A stretch of 64,000 bases of DNA from positions 2,206,501 to 2,270,500 of the forward strand of contig NZ_CP049250.1 of assembly GCF_011046895.1 (NCBI RefSeq). The letters run 5' to 3'. Positions 38,355 to 50,554 of the stretch are shown here, one piece after another. The DNA comes from Rhizobium rhizoryzae. GTDB lineage: Bacteria; Pseudomonadota; Alphaproteobacteria; Rhizobiales; Rhizobiaceae. Under the pieces are notes generated by a model. The model was not told where the DNA came from and made no database searches. It saw nothing but the letters and a program-made list of their open reading frames with translations. The position numbers and the translations under genes were made by a program. How positions within the stretch are numbered: position 1 is the stretch's first letter; each line of letters starts with the position of its first letter.

Positions 38355-38382
38355 GCCGCCCGCACAAGGCGGCTTTTCTTTT
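38355..38382 (+). terminator. Terminator after lpxC
   Basis: GCCGCC / GGCGGC stem with a 7-base loop followed by TTTTCTTTT, 23 bases after the lpxC stop. Confidence 0.9.
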
Positions 38383-38513
38383 GGGAACTTGGGCAAGCGT
38401 GCCACAAAATTGCGTCAAAGCCACATCATTGCGTTGCTCTCTTGCTTCTTATATGGCTAGAACGCCAATTCGGGCGGTCGATGTAATATCGCGTGGCAAT
38501 CGGGAACTGTCGA

Positions 38514-39380
38514 ATGACTGAGTCTATGTCTGTTGGAATGAGAAACACTGCACGAGTAGCGCTGGTGTCTCTATTGTTGGTCGGCACGTCTGCGCTGGTC
38601 ACGTCATGCCAGTCAGATCCTGACATCGATATTACCAAGCTCGGGCTTGCGACGGATCCTCCGGAGCAGCTTTACAATCAGGGCCTTGCCAATATGAAGG
38701 CGGGCAATATTGCGGAAGCCAGCCGCAAGTTCGACTCGATCGATCGGCAGAACCCTTTCACGGAATGGGGCCGCAAGGCGCTCGTGATGAGTACTTTCTC
38801 CAAGTACCGCCTTGCGCAGTATGATGAAGCCGTGGCCACGGGTAACCGCTACCTGAGGCAGTACCCCAGCTCGCAGGACAGCGCTTATGTGCAGTATCTC
38901 GTGGGCCTGTCCTATTCGAAGCAGATTGCAGATGTGACGCAGGACCAGAAGGCTGCGCGTAACACGATCGAAGCCATGCAGAAGGTTGTCGATAACTATC
39001 CGAAGTCGGAATATGTTGAAGATGCGCAGGCCAAGATGCGGTTCGCGCGCGACCAGCTGGCCGGCAAGGAAATGCAGGTCGGCCGCTACTATCTGGAGCG
39101 CAAGGAGTATCTTGCGGCAATCCAGCGTTTCCGCAACGTAGTCGAGAACTACGGCCGTACCAACCAGGTTGAAGAGGCGCTGGCCCGTCTCGTTGAGGCC
39201 TATTACGCAATGGGCGTCCAGGAAGAGGCTCAGACGGCGGCCGCCGTCCTCGGTCAGAACTATCCTGATAGCCAGTGGTACGCGGACTCCTTCAAGTTGT
39301 TGAAGGGCGGTGGTCTGGAGCCTCGCGAAAACCGCGGTTCATGGATTTCTCGCGCTGGCGCAAAGCTGATTGGCGTCTGA
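38514..39380 (+). CDS. bamD: Outer membrane protein assembly factor BamD (lipoprotein)
   Basis: 288 residues from the ATG at 38514 with GGGA upstream; ATGs at 38526 and 38538 are alternatives. Lipoprotein signal ending LVTSC. Five TPR-like repeats follow: [42 protein letters not shown], and [20 protein letters not shown]. An essential partner of BamA in beta-barrel insertion. recN follows after 40 bases on the same strand, a conserved rhizobial pairing. Confidence 0.95.
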   Translation: MTESMSVGMRNTARVALVSLLLVGTSALVTSCQSDPDIDITKLGLATDPPEQLYNQGLANMKAGNIAEASRKFDSIDRQNPFTEWGRKALVMSTFSKYRLAQYDEAVATGNRYLRQYPSSQDSAYVQYLVGLSYSKQIADVTQDQKAARNTIEAMQKVVDNYPKSEYVEDAQAKMRFARDQLAGKEMQVGRYYLERKEYLAAIQRFRNVVENYGRTNQVEEALARLVEAYYAMGVQEEAQTAAAVLGQNYPDSQWYADSFKLLKGGGLEPRENRGSWISRAGAKLIGV

Positions 39381-39420
39381 TTGCCCAGCGTCCCTGCTCA
39401 TCCAGTGAAATAGGAACGTC

Positions 39421-41088
39421 ATGCTCATCCAGTTGTCGATCCGCGATATCGTCTTGATCGAGCGGCTTGACCTGTCCTTCGAAAAAGGGCTTTCGGTCCT
39501 GACGGGCGAAACGGGTGCGGGCAAATCCATTCTACTCGACAGCCTTTCCCTGGCGCTGGGCGGCAGGGGCGATGGCGGCCTTGTGCGGCATGGGCTGGAC
39601 AAGGGGCAGGTGACGGCTGTTTTCGATGTTCCCGGCCATCATCCCGTGCGGCTTCTTCTGCGTGAAAATGGGCTCGACGATGACGGCGATCTGATTTTCC
39701 GCCGCGTCCAGTCAGCGGACGGTCGCACCAAGGCATCCATCAATGACCAGCCGGTTAGTGTCCAACTGATGCGCCAGCTTGGCCAGTACCTCGTCGAAAT
39801 TCACGGGCAGCATGACGACCGCGCCCTTGTCGACATCAATGCCCACCGCACCCTGCTCGACGCGTTTACCGGCCTGACGGAAGAGGTAGCGCAGCTTGGT
39901 GGGCTCTACAAATCCTGGCGCGATGCGGAACGGGCGCTGAAAACGCACCGTGCCCGCGTGGAAGCTGCTGCGCGTGAGGCCGACTATCTCAGAGCCTCGG
40001 TCGAGGAGCTTGAGGGCTTAAGCCCCCGCGATGGCGAAGAGGATGAGCTTGCGGAGCATCGCGCCCGCATGCAGAAGTCCGAGCGTATTGCAGGCGATAT
40101 TGCGGAGGCCTGCGAGTTTCTGAACGGTAATGCTTCGCCGGTTCCGTTGATTGCTTCGCTGGTGCGCCGTCTGGAACGCAAGAGCCATGAGGCGCCCGGC
40201 CTGCTGGAAGATACGGTTCAACTGCTCGATGCCGCGCTCGATAATCTTTCGAACGCGCAGATGGAAGCCGAGGCTGCGCTTCGGCGTACGGAATTTGATC
40301 CGCGTGAGCTGGAGCGCGTCGAGGAACGTCTGTTTTCGCTCCGCGCTGCGAGCCGGAAATATTCCGTTGCGGTGGCAGAACTGCCCGCGCTGGCCGCCAA
40401 GATGGTCGCTGATCTCGCCGAACTGGATGCGGGTGAGGAGAGGCTTGGCGCGCTGGAGAAGGCTGCGGCGAGCGCCAAGGCCGACTATGACCGCGCGGCT
40501 ACTTCCCTTTCATCCAAGCGCGTCAACGGTGCCAATGCTTTGGCGGATGCGGTGATGGCAGAGCTTCCGGCATTGAAGCTGGAGCGGGCGCGCTTCATGG
40601 TGAATGTTACGCCGGATGCGGACAATGCCAGCGCCGAGGGCATTGATACTGTCGAGTTCCACGTGCAGACGAACCCCGGCACGCGGCCAGGGCCGATCAT
40701 GAAGGTGGCGTCCGGCGGCGAACTTTCCCGCTTCCTGCTGGCGCTCAAGGTGGCCTTGGCGGATCGTGGTTCAGCTCCGACGCTCGTGTTCGATGAAATC
40801 GATACCGGCGTCGGCGGTGCTGTGGCTGATGCGATCGGCCAGCGGTTGAAGCGGCTTTCGGACAAGGTGCAGGTGCTGTCCGTCACGCATGCGCCGCAGG
40901 TTGCCGCAAGAGCAGCAACGCATCTTCTGATCTCCAAGGGTCCAGTCGAAGGATCAGACAAGATCGCAACACGCGTGGCCACCATGACGCCGGAACACCG
41001 TGCCGAAGAAATTGCGCGCATGCTCTCCGGCGCAACAGTGACCGATGAGGCAAGGGCCGCCGCTGCCCGTTTGCTGGCCAGCGGCTGA
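39421..41088 (+). CDS. recN: DNA repair ATPase RecN
   Basis: 555 residues, SMC-like. Walker A GETGAGKSILLDSLSLALGG is near residue 30. A coiled-coil middle occupies about 160-360. The ABC signature region ASGGELSRFLLALKVAL and Walker B LVFDEIDTGVGG follow, with the H-loop LSVTHAPQVAARA. It acts in recombinational double-strand break repair. No LexA box was recognised upstream. The gene ends 8 bases from the convergent b561 gene. Confidence 0.96.
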   Translation: MLIQLSIRDIVLIERLDLSFEKGLSVLTGETGAGKSILLDSLSLALGGRGDGGLVRHGLDKGQVTAVFDVPGHHPVRLLLRENGLDDDGDLIFRRVQSADGRTKASINDQPVSVQLMRQLGQYLVEIHGQHDDRALVDINAHRTLLDAFTGLTEEVAQLGGLYKSWRDAERALKTHRARVEAAAREADYLRASVEELEGLSPRDGEEDELAEHRARMQKSERIAGDIAEACEFLNGNASPVPLIASLVRRLERKSHEAPGLLEDTVQLLDAALDNLSNAQMEAEAALRRTEFDPRELERVEERLFSLRAASRKYSVAVAELPALAAKMVADLAELDAGEERLGALEKAAASAKADYDRAATSLSSKRVNGANALADAVMAELPALKLERARFMVNVTPDADNASAEGIDTVEFHVQTNPGTRPGPIMKVASGGELSRFLLALKVALADRGSAPTLVFDEIDTGVGGAVADAIGQRLKRLSDKVQVLSVTHAPQVAARAATHLLISKGPVEGSDKIATRVATMTPEHRAEEIARMLSGATVTDEARAAAARLLASG

Positions 41089-41096
41089 TTCTCAGC

Positions 41097-44117
<3,021 letters not shown>

Positions 44118-44175
44118 CTGACTATGGCAGCGTGTGACGCGGGTGTTGGCTATCACCCCACCCGGCGCAGGTTGT

Positions 44176-44712
44176 TCAGCTTCTGATTCGTGCCATTGTA
44201 TGGGCAGCTACATATTGACCATCGCGAAATGCATAGTCTCTATGGGTTCCCTCCACCTCAAAACCGGCCTTTCGGTAAAGCCTGATCGCTGCTTCGTTGT
44301 CGGTGTAGACGGACAGTTCCAAACGTTTGATGTTGTACCAGTTATCCGCAATGGCAAGGATTTCCCCAATCAGGGCCGAACCAATGCCACGGGCTCGATA
44401 GTCATCATGCACGCCCATGCCAAAGTTCGCTACATGTGATCGCCGCCCGGCGAAACGCGTCATTCCGATATCGCCAATGATCAGGCCGTCCATGACGGCA
44501 ACCAGTGAAGTGAAGTTACCTGCTTGGCTCTCAATGCCTTTTCGTATTTCTTCCTGAGTGTGATAGGGCGTGCGCAACGTCCCAAAGCGGTAGCCGGGCA
44601 GGTTATGCAATGCAGCAATATCTGCTGCGTCGGCAGCATAGCGGGCACGAATATTGAGGCCCTGAGGCCAGCGTGCATTTGTGTTGATCGGGATTGATTG
44701 GCTGTCACCCAT
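44176..44712 (-). CDS. GNAT-family N-acetyltransferase
   Basis: 178 residues from the ATG at 44712, with GAGAGAA upstream; a longer frame to 44820 lacks a site. Acetyl-CoA binding motif A HDDYRARGIGSALIGEILA, followed by LELSVYTDNEAAIRLYRKAG, which is typical of RimI/RimL-like and small-molecule acetyltransferases. The substrate is not predictable. Convergent with ligA; a GGGTG / CACCC hairpin at 44141-44158 lies between the stops. Confidence 0.88.
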   Translation of the reverse strand: MGDSQSIPINTNARWPQGLNIRARYAADAADIAALHNLPGYRFGTLRTPYHTQEEIRKGIESQAGNFTSLVAVMDGLIIGDIGMTRFAGRRSHVANFGMGVHDDYRARGIGSALIGEILAIADNWYNIKRLELSVYTDNEAAIRLYRKAGFEVEGTHRDYAFRDGQYVAAHTMARIRS

Positions 44713-45005
44713 GATTTCTCTCTTCGATGTGTCGAAGCAGAGACTAAGCATCATCCCCGCCTCGTGATTGGCAGGGGATGCGGGCAGGACAAGGTTCTTA
44801 ACGCACCAAGCCGGCCACACGCCCTGCTGGGCGGATGGTAAGCATTGTGGTCACAGGCGTCGCGAACTTGATCATGATTGTAGAATGCCCAAAAGGTTGC
44901 GCCGGGTCAATGTGAGTTCTGGTTATCTCTTGTAAGGTGCTGGCTAGTTCTTATGTCTTGCGGCGAAGATAACCATTTTCAAATTTACTTGAGGGTGCGC
45001 AATCC

Positions 45006-45527
45006 ATGTTTTCCTATCCGAAGTTTCTGAAGCAGACTGTGGCTATTGCGTCTCTTGCCGTTGCTGCGCTCGCAATGGCCCTTTCAGTTACGCCTGCACG
45101 TGCCGAAGTGGTCGGTGAGGTGGGTGTGGACTGGATGGGCAATGACATCATTGTCGATGCCATGACTGATCCCAAGGTGAGGGGCGTGACCTGCCACGTT
45201 ACCTATTTCGACCGCGGCGTGCTGGATCGGTTGAAGAACGGCAACTGGTTTGAAGATCCCTCGAACAACTCCATAGCCTGCCGCCAGACCGGCCCAATCG
45301 AGATCGATGATATCGAGCTTTCCAAGGAGGGCGAGGAGGTCTTCAAGCAGGGCATGTCGCTGATCTGGAAGAAGCTTGTCGTCAACCGAATTTATGACAA
45401 GCCGAACAACACGCTGGTATACCTCATCCATTCACGCCAGATCGTGGACGGCTCTGCCAAGATGGCAATTTCCACCGTTCCGCTCTTCAACCAGAACGTT
45501 GTCTGGAAGAACGGTCCTCCCAAGTGA
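45006..45527 (+). CDS. creA: CreA family periplasmic protein
   Basis: 173 residues. Signal peptide of about 34 residues (LKQTVAIASLAVAALAMALS, cleavage near ARA-EVV). The mature part carries the conserved CreA pattern: VGVDWMGNDIIVDAMTDPKV, GVTCHVTYFDRG, SIACRQTGPI, and a C-terminal V-x-L-FNQN. Two conserved Cys may form a disulfide. The biochemical role of CreA is unknown. It stands alone, convergent with cheW. Confidence 0.9.
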   Translation: MFSYPKFLKQTVAIASLAVAALAMALSVTPARAEVVGEVGVDWMGNDIIVDAMTDPKVRGVTCHVTYFDRGVLDRLKNGNWFEDPSNNSIACRQTGPIEIDDIELSKEGEEVFKQGMSLIWKKLVVNRIYDKPNNTLVYLIHSRQIVDGSAKMAISTVPLFNQNVVWKNGPPK

Positions 45528-45542
45528 TGCCGAACGCCGAAA

Positions 45543-45564
45543 ACCCCGGTCTTTCGACCAGGGT
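45543..45564. terminator. Hairpin between convergent creA and cheW
   Basis: ACCCCGGTC / GACCAGGGT, a stem with one mismatch and a 4-base loop, preceded by AAAA on the plus strand. That run reads as TTTT after the stem on the minus strand. It is probably a terminator serving cheW or both genes. Confidence 0.5.
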
Positions 45565-45598
45565 ATCGGTGCCATCACGCAGCCGGTTGTGAACTGGC

Positions 45599-46063
45599 TC
45601 AGGCAGCCTGAGCGAGTTCGTCTGCAATCACGGTGTCGAGGTTGAGGAAGCAGACCATGGTCTTTTCCAGCGCTACGATGCCGCGGCAGAAGGCGCGTTG
45701 TGCTTCCGGAATGATTTCCGGCGCAGGCTGCAGATCTTCGCTCTTGATGGTCATCATGTCGGACACCTGCTCGACCAGCAGGCCGACGAGCTTGCCGGCG
45801 ATATCGGTGACGATGATGGCAGCGCGTTCCGATGGCTCGGTCATTTTCATGCCCAGGCGGCACGCCATGTCGATGACCGGGATCACCGCACCGCGCAGGT
45901 TGATGAGGCCGAGAACATAAGGCGGCGTGTGCGGCATCGGAGTGACCGGCGCCCAGCCGCGAATTTCACGAATTGCCATGATGTCGATGCAGAATTCCTG
46001 ATCGCCCAGATGGAATGAGACGATCTCGAGATAGGCTCCGGACTGCTTGATAGCGTTCGACAT
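45599..46063 (-). CDS. cheW: Chemotaxis coupling protein CheW
   Basis: 154 residues. CheW fold: EIVSFHLGDQEFCIDIMAIRE, then PPYVLGLINLRGAVIPVIDM (the receptor/CheA contact region) and GLLVEQVSDMMTI. It couples receptors to CheA. It starts 3 bases after the upstream chemoreceptor gene on the same strand, so the two form an operon. No other che genes are in the window; the main che operon must be elsewhere. Confidence 0.95.
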   Translation of the reverse strand: MSNAIKQSGAYLEIVSFHLGDQEFCIDIMAIREIRGWAPVTPMPHTPPYVLGLINLRGAVIPVIDMACRLGMKMTEPSERAAIIVTDIAGKLVGLLVEQVSDMMTIKSEDLQPAPEIIPEAQRAFCRGIVALEKTMVCFLNLDTVIADELAQAA

Positions 46064-46066
46064 GGT

Positions 46067-48046
46067 TTAGAACTCTTCCCATTTCTCGTTGGATTCCGTC
46101 GCGATTTTTTTCGCGGCAGAACTGTTGCTGGTGATGGCGCTCGCAACCCTGTTCATCAGGGTGCGAGCAGGAGACGGACGATGAACCGCGGCGGCAGGCG
46201 CTGCATGATCCTGCACGGCAACGGGGCCACTACCATTGACGCGGAACTGCCGCATAAGCCTGGCGAGGGTTTCCGCATCATTGGCCAGGGTGTGGCTTGA
46301 TGCATTGGTTTCCTCCACCATGGCCGCGTTCTGTTGCGTCGTCTGGTCCATCTGGCCGATTGCGGAATTGATTTCCGAAAGCCCAACGAATTGTTCGCGC
46401 GCCGAGGTTACGATTGCACTAACGTGCTCGTTAATTTGCAGAACATCGTCGCCGATTCTATGCAAAGCCTCGCCAGTTGCCCTGACGAGGTCAACTCCCG
46501 TTTGTACTTCGGTGTTGGATCGCGTCACGAGTGCCTTGATGTCCTTGGCGGCACCAGAGGCGCGTCCTGCCAGTTCACGTACTTCTTGCGCTACCACGGC
46601 GAAGCCCTTGCCGGCTTCGCCAGCGCGTGCGGCCTCGACACCGGCATTGAGCGCCAGAAGGTTCGTCTGGAAGGCGATCTCTTCGACCACGTTGATGATC
46701 TTGCCGATTTCGCCAGTCGCCGCCTCGATGCGCTCCATGGCTGCCATCGCGTCACTCACGACCTTGGAGGAGCTTTCCGCAAAGTCCTTCGAATTGCTGA
46801 CCATCTGGCTTGCACCCTCCGCCCGGTCGGTCGCCGTGCGCACGGTGCGGGTAATCTGTTCCAGCGCCGCGGAGGTTTGCTCAAGAGAGGCAGCCTGCTG
46901 CTCGGTGCGTTTCGCCAAGTCGTCCGCGGCGGAGCGCATCTGCTGCGCATTGGCCTGGATGGAGGAAGAGCTCTGGTTGATTTCCTGCATGACCAGCCGG
47001 AGCTTTTCACTCAGTCGGTTCAGATCTTCCCGGATGGGCTCCAGATCAGGCCGGAATGGCTTCTCCAGCGATACCTGCAGGTCGCCAGCGGTGAGACGGG
47101 AAAGGGCGGAGGCAATCGCCATTGTCGCCTCCCGAATGGTTTCGGCATCAGCCTGTTGTGCGGCAATTCGCTCACGGGTTTCGCGATCGGTGCGAGCGCT
47201 CGTTTCGGCGGCCTCCTGCTCGAGATTGCGTTTCTCAAGAGCCGCGCGTCTGAAGCGCTCCGTGCTGCGTGCCATGGAGGCGATTTCGTCCTTGCCCTCG
47301 GTGCCGGAGACTGGCGTCGAGCAGTCGCCATCGGCAATGCGCTGCATACTGGACGACAGGTTTGCCAGGCTTCTGCGAATGGCCCCGGTGTGTAGCAACT
47401 GCAGGAATGCGACCGTGACGAATGCAAGTGCGGCCACCATCAGTTGGAAGTAGAAGATGTTGTCCGACAGGGTCTGCACTTCGGCCATGCGAGCATTGGC
47501 CAACTGGTCGCCTTCCGTGGAAAGCGAATCCAGAATTTTGGTGACATGGTCGCCGGTCTCGTCGATGAGATCGTCAATCTTTCCAAAAGCATCTGCGTCG
47601 GCGCGCGACTCTATCAAGGCTGGCAGGTCGCGGCCAATCAGGCTTGTAAGCTTTGCGACATCAGGGGCGTAATCGCGCGCAATGTCCTGCTTCCCGACGG
47701 TCGCCGCAAAGCCCGTGACAACAGGCGCCGCTGCGGCAAGCTCGGCAGTCGTCTTCCTGATTGTTTCGGTGCGTTCCGGCTGCATTTTGCCTTCTTCGCG
47801 GTCAATGATGGAGTCCATCGCCGTCAGGGCAAGTTCCAGCGAAGCGGAACGAAGATCCGCAATCGTGGCCACAACCTTGCGGACCTCGGCCGCACTGTGC
47901 AAATTCTGCTCAACCTGGTGCTTCTGATACCATCCGGCCGCCAGCATTGATGCCATGCCCAGGAGGGCGGCAAAGCCAAGGGTCAGCAGCCGCTGATTGA
48001 CAGTCATCGAAAACATGCCTGCATTCTTCGCCATAGGGGACCGCAT
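46067..48046 (-). CDS. Methyl-accepting chemotaxis protein
   Basis: 659 residues. Membrane spans are at about 18-34 (LLTLGFAALLGMASMLAAGW) and 205-225 (FQLMVAALAFVTVAFLQLL). The periplasmic domain between them, about 170 residues, is helical. A HAMP domain follows (SLANLSSSMQRIADGDCSTP), then a second HAMP-like segment near 325-370 (LSRLTAGDLQVSLEK) and the signalling coiled coil with tip EIAFQTNLLALNAGVEAARA. The tail EKWEEF matches the receptor at the left edge and may tether CheR or CheB. An in-frame ATG at 48034 is an alternative start. Ligand unknown. Confidence 0.95.
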   Translation of the reverse strand: MRSPMAKNAGMFSMTVNQRLLTLGFAALLGMASMLAAGWYQKHQVEQNLHSAAEVRKVVATIADLRSASLELALTAMDSIIDREEGKMQPERTETIRKTTAELAAAAPVVTGFAATVGKQDIARDYAPDVAKLTSLIGRDLPALIESRADADAFGKIDDLIDETGDHVTKILDSLSTEGDQLANARMAEVQTLSDNIFYFQLMVAALAFVTVAFLQLLHTGAIRRSLANLSSSMQRIADGDCSTPVSGTEGKDEIASMARSTERFRRAALEKRNLEQEAAETSARTDRETRERIAAQQADAETIREATMAIASALSRLTAGDLQVSLEKPFRPDLEPIREDLNRLSEKLRLVMQEINQSSSSIQANAQQMRSAADDLAKRTEQQAASLEQTSAALEQITRTVRTATDRAEGASQMVSNSKDFAESSSKVVSDAMAAMERIEAATGEIGKIINVVEEIAFQTNLLALNAGVEAARAGEAGKGFAVVAQEVRELAGRASGAAKDIKALVTRSNTEVQTGVDLVRATGEALHRIGDDVLQINEHVSAIVTSAREQFVGLSEINSAIGQMDQTTQQNAAMVEETNASSHTLANDAETLARLMRQFRVNGSGPVAVQDHAAPAAAVHRPSPARTLMNRVASAITSNSSAAKKIATESNEKWEEF

Positions 48047-48091
48047 TTTGTTTGAGAGCCAAGGTGGCTTTGAAGGACAAATCTGGTATAA

Positions 48092-48183
48092 CTAACGAAT
48101 GCTAACTTTCACGCGTGCGGCAGTTCTGCGACTACCCCTCCGCGAGTTAGAGAATGAGCAATAACACGTTAAGCATTCGCTAA
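48092..48183. promoter_or_regulatory. Inverted pair of GTTAnGCATTCGnTAA-like elements in a divergent promoter region
   Basis: CTAACGAATGCTAAC at 48092-48106 and GTTAAGCATTCGCTAA at 48168-48183 are near inverted copies about 60 bases apart. The second contains TTAA-GCATTCG-CTAA, one mismatch from TTAA-N7-TTAA (CtrA-like). They lie between the chemoreceptor-cheW operon (minus) and the small membrane gene (plus). Shared control of chemotaxis genes through CtrA or another cell-cycle or motility regulator is an inference. Confidence 0.4.
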
Positions 48184-48199
48184 TCACGTTCCACTGAAA

Positions 48200-48394
48200 A
48201 TGAGTGGCAAAGACTGTGGTATGTGGCCGGATAGACCTGAAATATACTCACGTTCACTGTATCGTCGCAGTTTGACTGCGTTGATTTTGCTTGTGTTTAC
48301 GGCTGCGCTGGGTCTGGGCTTTGCGGGCTGGATTGCCAACGGCTCCGCGCTGTTTCTGGCGATGTCGGAAAGTCTCGCGGCTTGGTGCATGTAA
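48200..48394 (+). CDS. Small membrane protein of unknown function
   Basis: 64 residues from the ATG at 48200 or 56-57 from the ATG near 48221. The C-terminal two-thirds contain a clear membrane span (LTALILLVFTAALGLGFAG) followed by NGSALFLAMSESLAAWCM. The composition and the ending resemble small uncharacterised rhizobial membrane proteins, but I cannot name a family. No strong ribosome binding site is seen. It lies upstream of the SCO-type gene on the same strand, 114 bases apart, so a link to copper or oxidase assembly is possible but unsupported. Confidence 0.5.
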   Translation: MSGKDCGMWPDRPEIYSRSLYRRSLTALILLVFTAALGLGFAGWIANGSALFLAMSESLAAWCM

Positions 48395-48508
48395 GCACAT
48401 CTGCGTGAGGCATATGCGCGCGCTCAGGCTCCACATGCTTCAAACAATTGCAGTTCCACCCACAAGGTTCTAAACGCATATCTGGTTTTGGAATGCGAGG
48501 ATCAATCG

Positions 48509-49108
48509 TTGAGAACTGTGCGGATCGTCCTTTGGGTTGCTGTCGCTGTCATGGCGGGCATTCTTGGCTGGCTCACCTACGACGTGACCCGCTCGAAACA
48601 GCAGATCACCGAGGGGCCGTTTGGCGTGCCGTTTCAGTTGGTGGCGCAGAATGGCCAGCCGATCACCGAGAAGGCATTCCAGCAAAAGCCGACAGCACTC
48701 TTTTTCGGATTTACGCATTGTCCGGAGGTCTGTCCCACAACCTTGTTCGAGCTGAATGGCTGGCTGCACAAGGTTGATCCGAAGGGTGACAAGATCAACG
48801 CCTATTTCGTCACGGTCGATCCCGAGCGCGATCCGCCTGCGCTGCTGAAAGACTATATCTCAAATGTCACCGACCGTGTTGTGGGCATTTCCGGTGACCC
48901 CAGCAAGGTTGCCGAGGTCATCAAGGGTTTCCGCGTCTATGCGCGCAAGGTGCCGGTAGACGAGAAGCAACCGGACGGCGAATACACGATGGACCATACG
49001 GCGTCCGTTTTCCTGCTCAACAATGGCGGGCGGTTCTCCGGAACGATTGCTTACGGAGAGAACCCTGACACGGCGATAAAAAAGCTGGAAAATCTCATCA
49101 AGGGCTAA
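48509..49108 (+). CDS. SCO1/SenC family copper chaperone
   Basis: 199 residues from the TTG at 48509, which follows GAGG at 8 bases; another TTG at 48488 has no site. N-terminal membrane anchor (VRIVLWVAVAVMAGILGWLT) and thioredoxin fold. The metal and redox motif is HCPEVCPTT, with the distant His in TMDHTASVFLL. DPERDPPALL is also typical. It delivers copper to the CuA site of cytochrome c oxidase or acts in thiol redox. No oxidase genes are adjacent. Confidence 0.93.
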   Translation: MRTVRIVLWVAVAVMAGILGWLTYDVTRSKQQITEGPFGVPFQLVAQNGQPITEKAFQQKPTALFFGFTHCPEVCPTTLFELNGWLHKVDPKGDKINAYFVTVDPERDPPALLKDYISNVTDRVVGISGDPSKVAEVIKGFRVYARKVPVDEKQPDGEYTMDHTASVFLLNNGGRFSGTIAYGENPDTAIKKLENLIKG

Positions 49109-49186
49109 GGGATCTGCGGCTTGCCGCTGCGGGGGCTTTCGTGCCATTGGTTCCGCTTGATTTGTCCGGGTCAGAAAGAGCTTTCC

Positions 49187-50074
49187 GTGAGTGAACTTCG
49201 TCTTTTCGTTACCGTCACCGAGCGGGAATCCGAGGATATCCTTGAACTGCTTTCGCTGTGCTTCGGCGAAGAGGATTACGCCATCGGCACGACCGAGATC
49301 GACGAAAAGGCAGACCGCTGGGAAGCATCGATCTACATGATGCTGGCCGATGAGGACGAGGTACGCGCACGTTTTGCGGAGACGATCGCGGAGGGTTATC
49401 CCACGCTTGAAATCGAGCGCGAAGTGCTGCCGGATATCGACTGGATTGCCAAGTCGCTCGAGGGACTGAAGCCTGTGCGGGCGGGCCGCTTTCTTGTTCA
49501 TGGCTCCCATGATCGCGACAAGGTGCGATCCGGCGATCTGGCCATCGAAATCGATGCGGGCCAGGCTTTCGGCACCGGCCATCACGGCACGACTGCTGGC
49601 TGCCTCGAGGTTATTGAAAGCGTGGTTCGCGCTCATCCGCCGCGCAACGCGCTGGATCTGGGAACCGGTAGCGGCGTGCTGGCAATCGCCGTATACAAGC
49701 TGCGCAAGATTCCGGTACTCGCAACCGACATCGATCCAATTGCAACGCGTGTCGCGCGCGAAAATGCCAAGCTGAACGGGATTTCGGCAGGCATGAGTTT
49801 CGAGACGGCGCCGGGCTTCTATTCCGCAGCGTTCCGTAGACACGGACCGTTCGACCTCATCATCGCGAACATTCTCGCCAGACCGTTGATCAAGATGGCA
49901 CCGCAGTTGGTGACACATCTGTCGCCGGGTGGAGATGTCATTCTCTCCGGCATCCTTGCATCACAGCGCTGGAAGGTCATCGCCGCCTACAGCGGTGCCG
50001 GTCTCGCCCATGTGAAGACGATCTGGCGTAATGGCTGGGTGACCATCCATCTGCGCCACGAGGCGCGGAGCTAG
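49187..50074 (+). CDS. prmA: Ribosomal protein L11 methyltransferase PrmA
   Basis: 295 residues from the GTG at 49187 (MSELRLFVTVTE), preceded by AAAGAG; an upstream ATG-like frame start at 49121 reads through the intergenic gap. IEIDAGQAFGTGHHGTTAGC, then SAM motif ALDLGTGSGVLAIAVYKL and DLIIANILARPLIKMAPQL, the post-motif II NILA signature of PrmA. It trimethylates L11. It lies 78 bases after the SCO-type gene. Confidence 0.95.
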   Translation: MSELRLFVTVTERESEDILELLSLCFGEEDYAIGTTEIDEKADRWEASIYMMLADEDEVRARFAETIAEGYPTLEIEREVLPDIDWIAKSLEGLKPVRAGRFLVHGSHDRDKVRSGDLAIEIDAGQAFGTGHHGTTAGCLEVIESVVRAHPPRNALDLGTGSGVLAIAVYKLRKIPVLATDIDPIATRVARENAKLNGISAGMSFETAPGFYSAAFRRHGPFDLIIANILARPLIKMAPQLVTHLSPGGDVILSGILASQRWKVIAAYSGAGLAHVKTIWRNGWVTIHLRHEARS

Positions 50075-50103
50075 CGCCTCGCATATTCAAGTCTATGTCG
50101 GCT

Positions 50104-50277
50104 TCAGAGCGGGAAGTTGGAAGCACCTTCGCGGCGAAGCTCTTCGCGCGACTTGCCCAGTGCCGCGAGGCTCGTATCGTCCAGCCGCAAGAGGGCGCTG
50201 TTGACGTAGCGGCGGGCTTGACGCTCGCGGGCTTCCACGATCCGGTTGAAAGCATTGTGCAGGAATGAATTTGCCAT
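50104..50277 (-). CDS. DUF1127-like small basic protein
   Basis: 57 residues: starts MANSFLHNAFNRIVEARERQ and contains ALLRLDDTSLAALGKSREEL, matching the DUF1127 pattern (R-rich helix, then L-x-x-LDD-x-x-LxxLGxSRxEI). ATG at 50277 is preceded by TAGGAGG at 7 bases, an excellent site. DUF1127 proteins in alphaproteobacteria have been linked to RNA turnover and to phosphate or stress physiology. This one stands alone between prmA and the aminopeptidase gene, on the opposite strand. Confidence 0.82.
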   Translation of the reverse strand: MANSFLHNAFNRIVEARERQARRYVNSALLRLDDTSLAALGKSREELRREGASNFPL

Positions 50278-50554
50278 TGTCTAGCCTCCTAGGCTGGTGG
50301 GCGCCGCTGCGCCCTTCGATGGCTTTAATGTAGGCGATCGATGCGCCGAGCGTTAGGTGCACTGCAACATGAGTGGATTGCGCCTGTTGCATATGTCGAA
50401 CTGCTACCAAACATGGCGCGGTGGTTTTCGTGATCCTGACATTTCCTCTTGAGGGGGCTGCGAACGGATGCAAATGTCGGGATCGAACCACTCGGGTTGG
50501 AATCGCGCTTCAGGCGGACTTCCAATCGCAGGCGCTCAACTGAAAGACATGCCC

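Noticed and set aside
46236..47453. 405-codon frame antisense to the chemoreceptor gene
   Set aside because: Ser/Arg/Ala-rich shadow of the coiled-coil repeat; no family resemblance.
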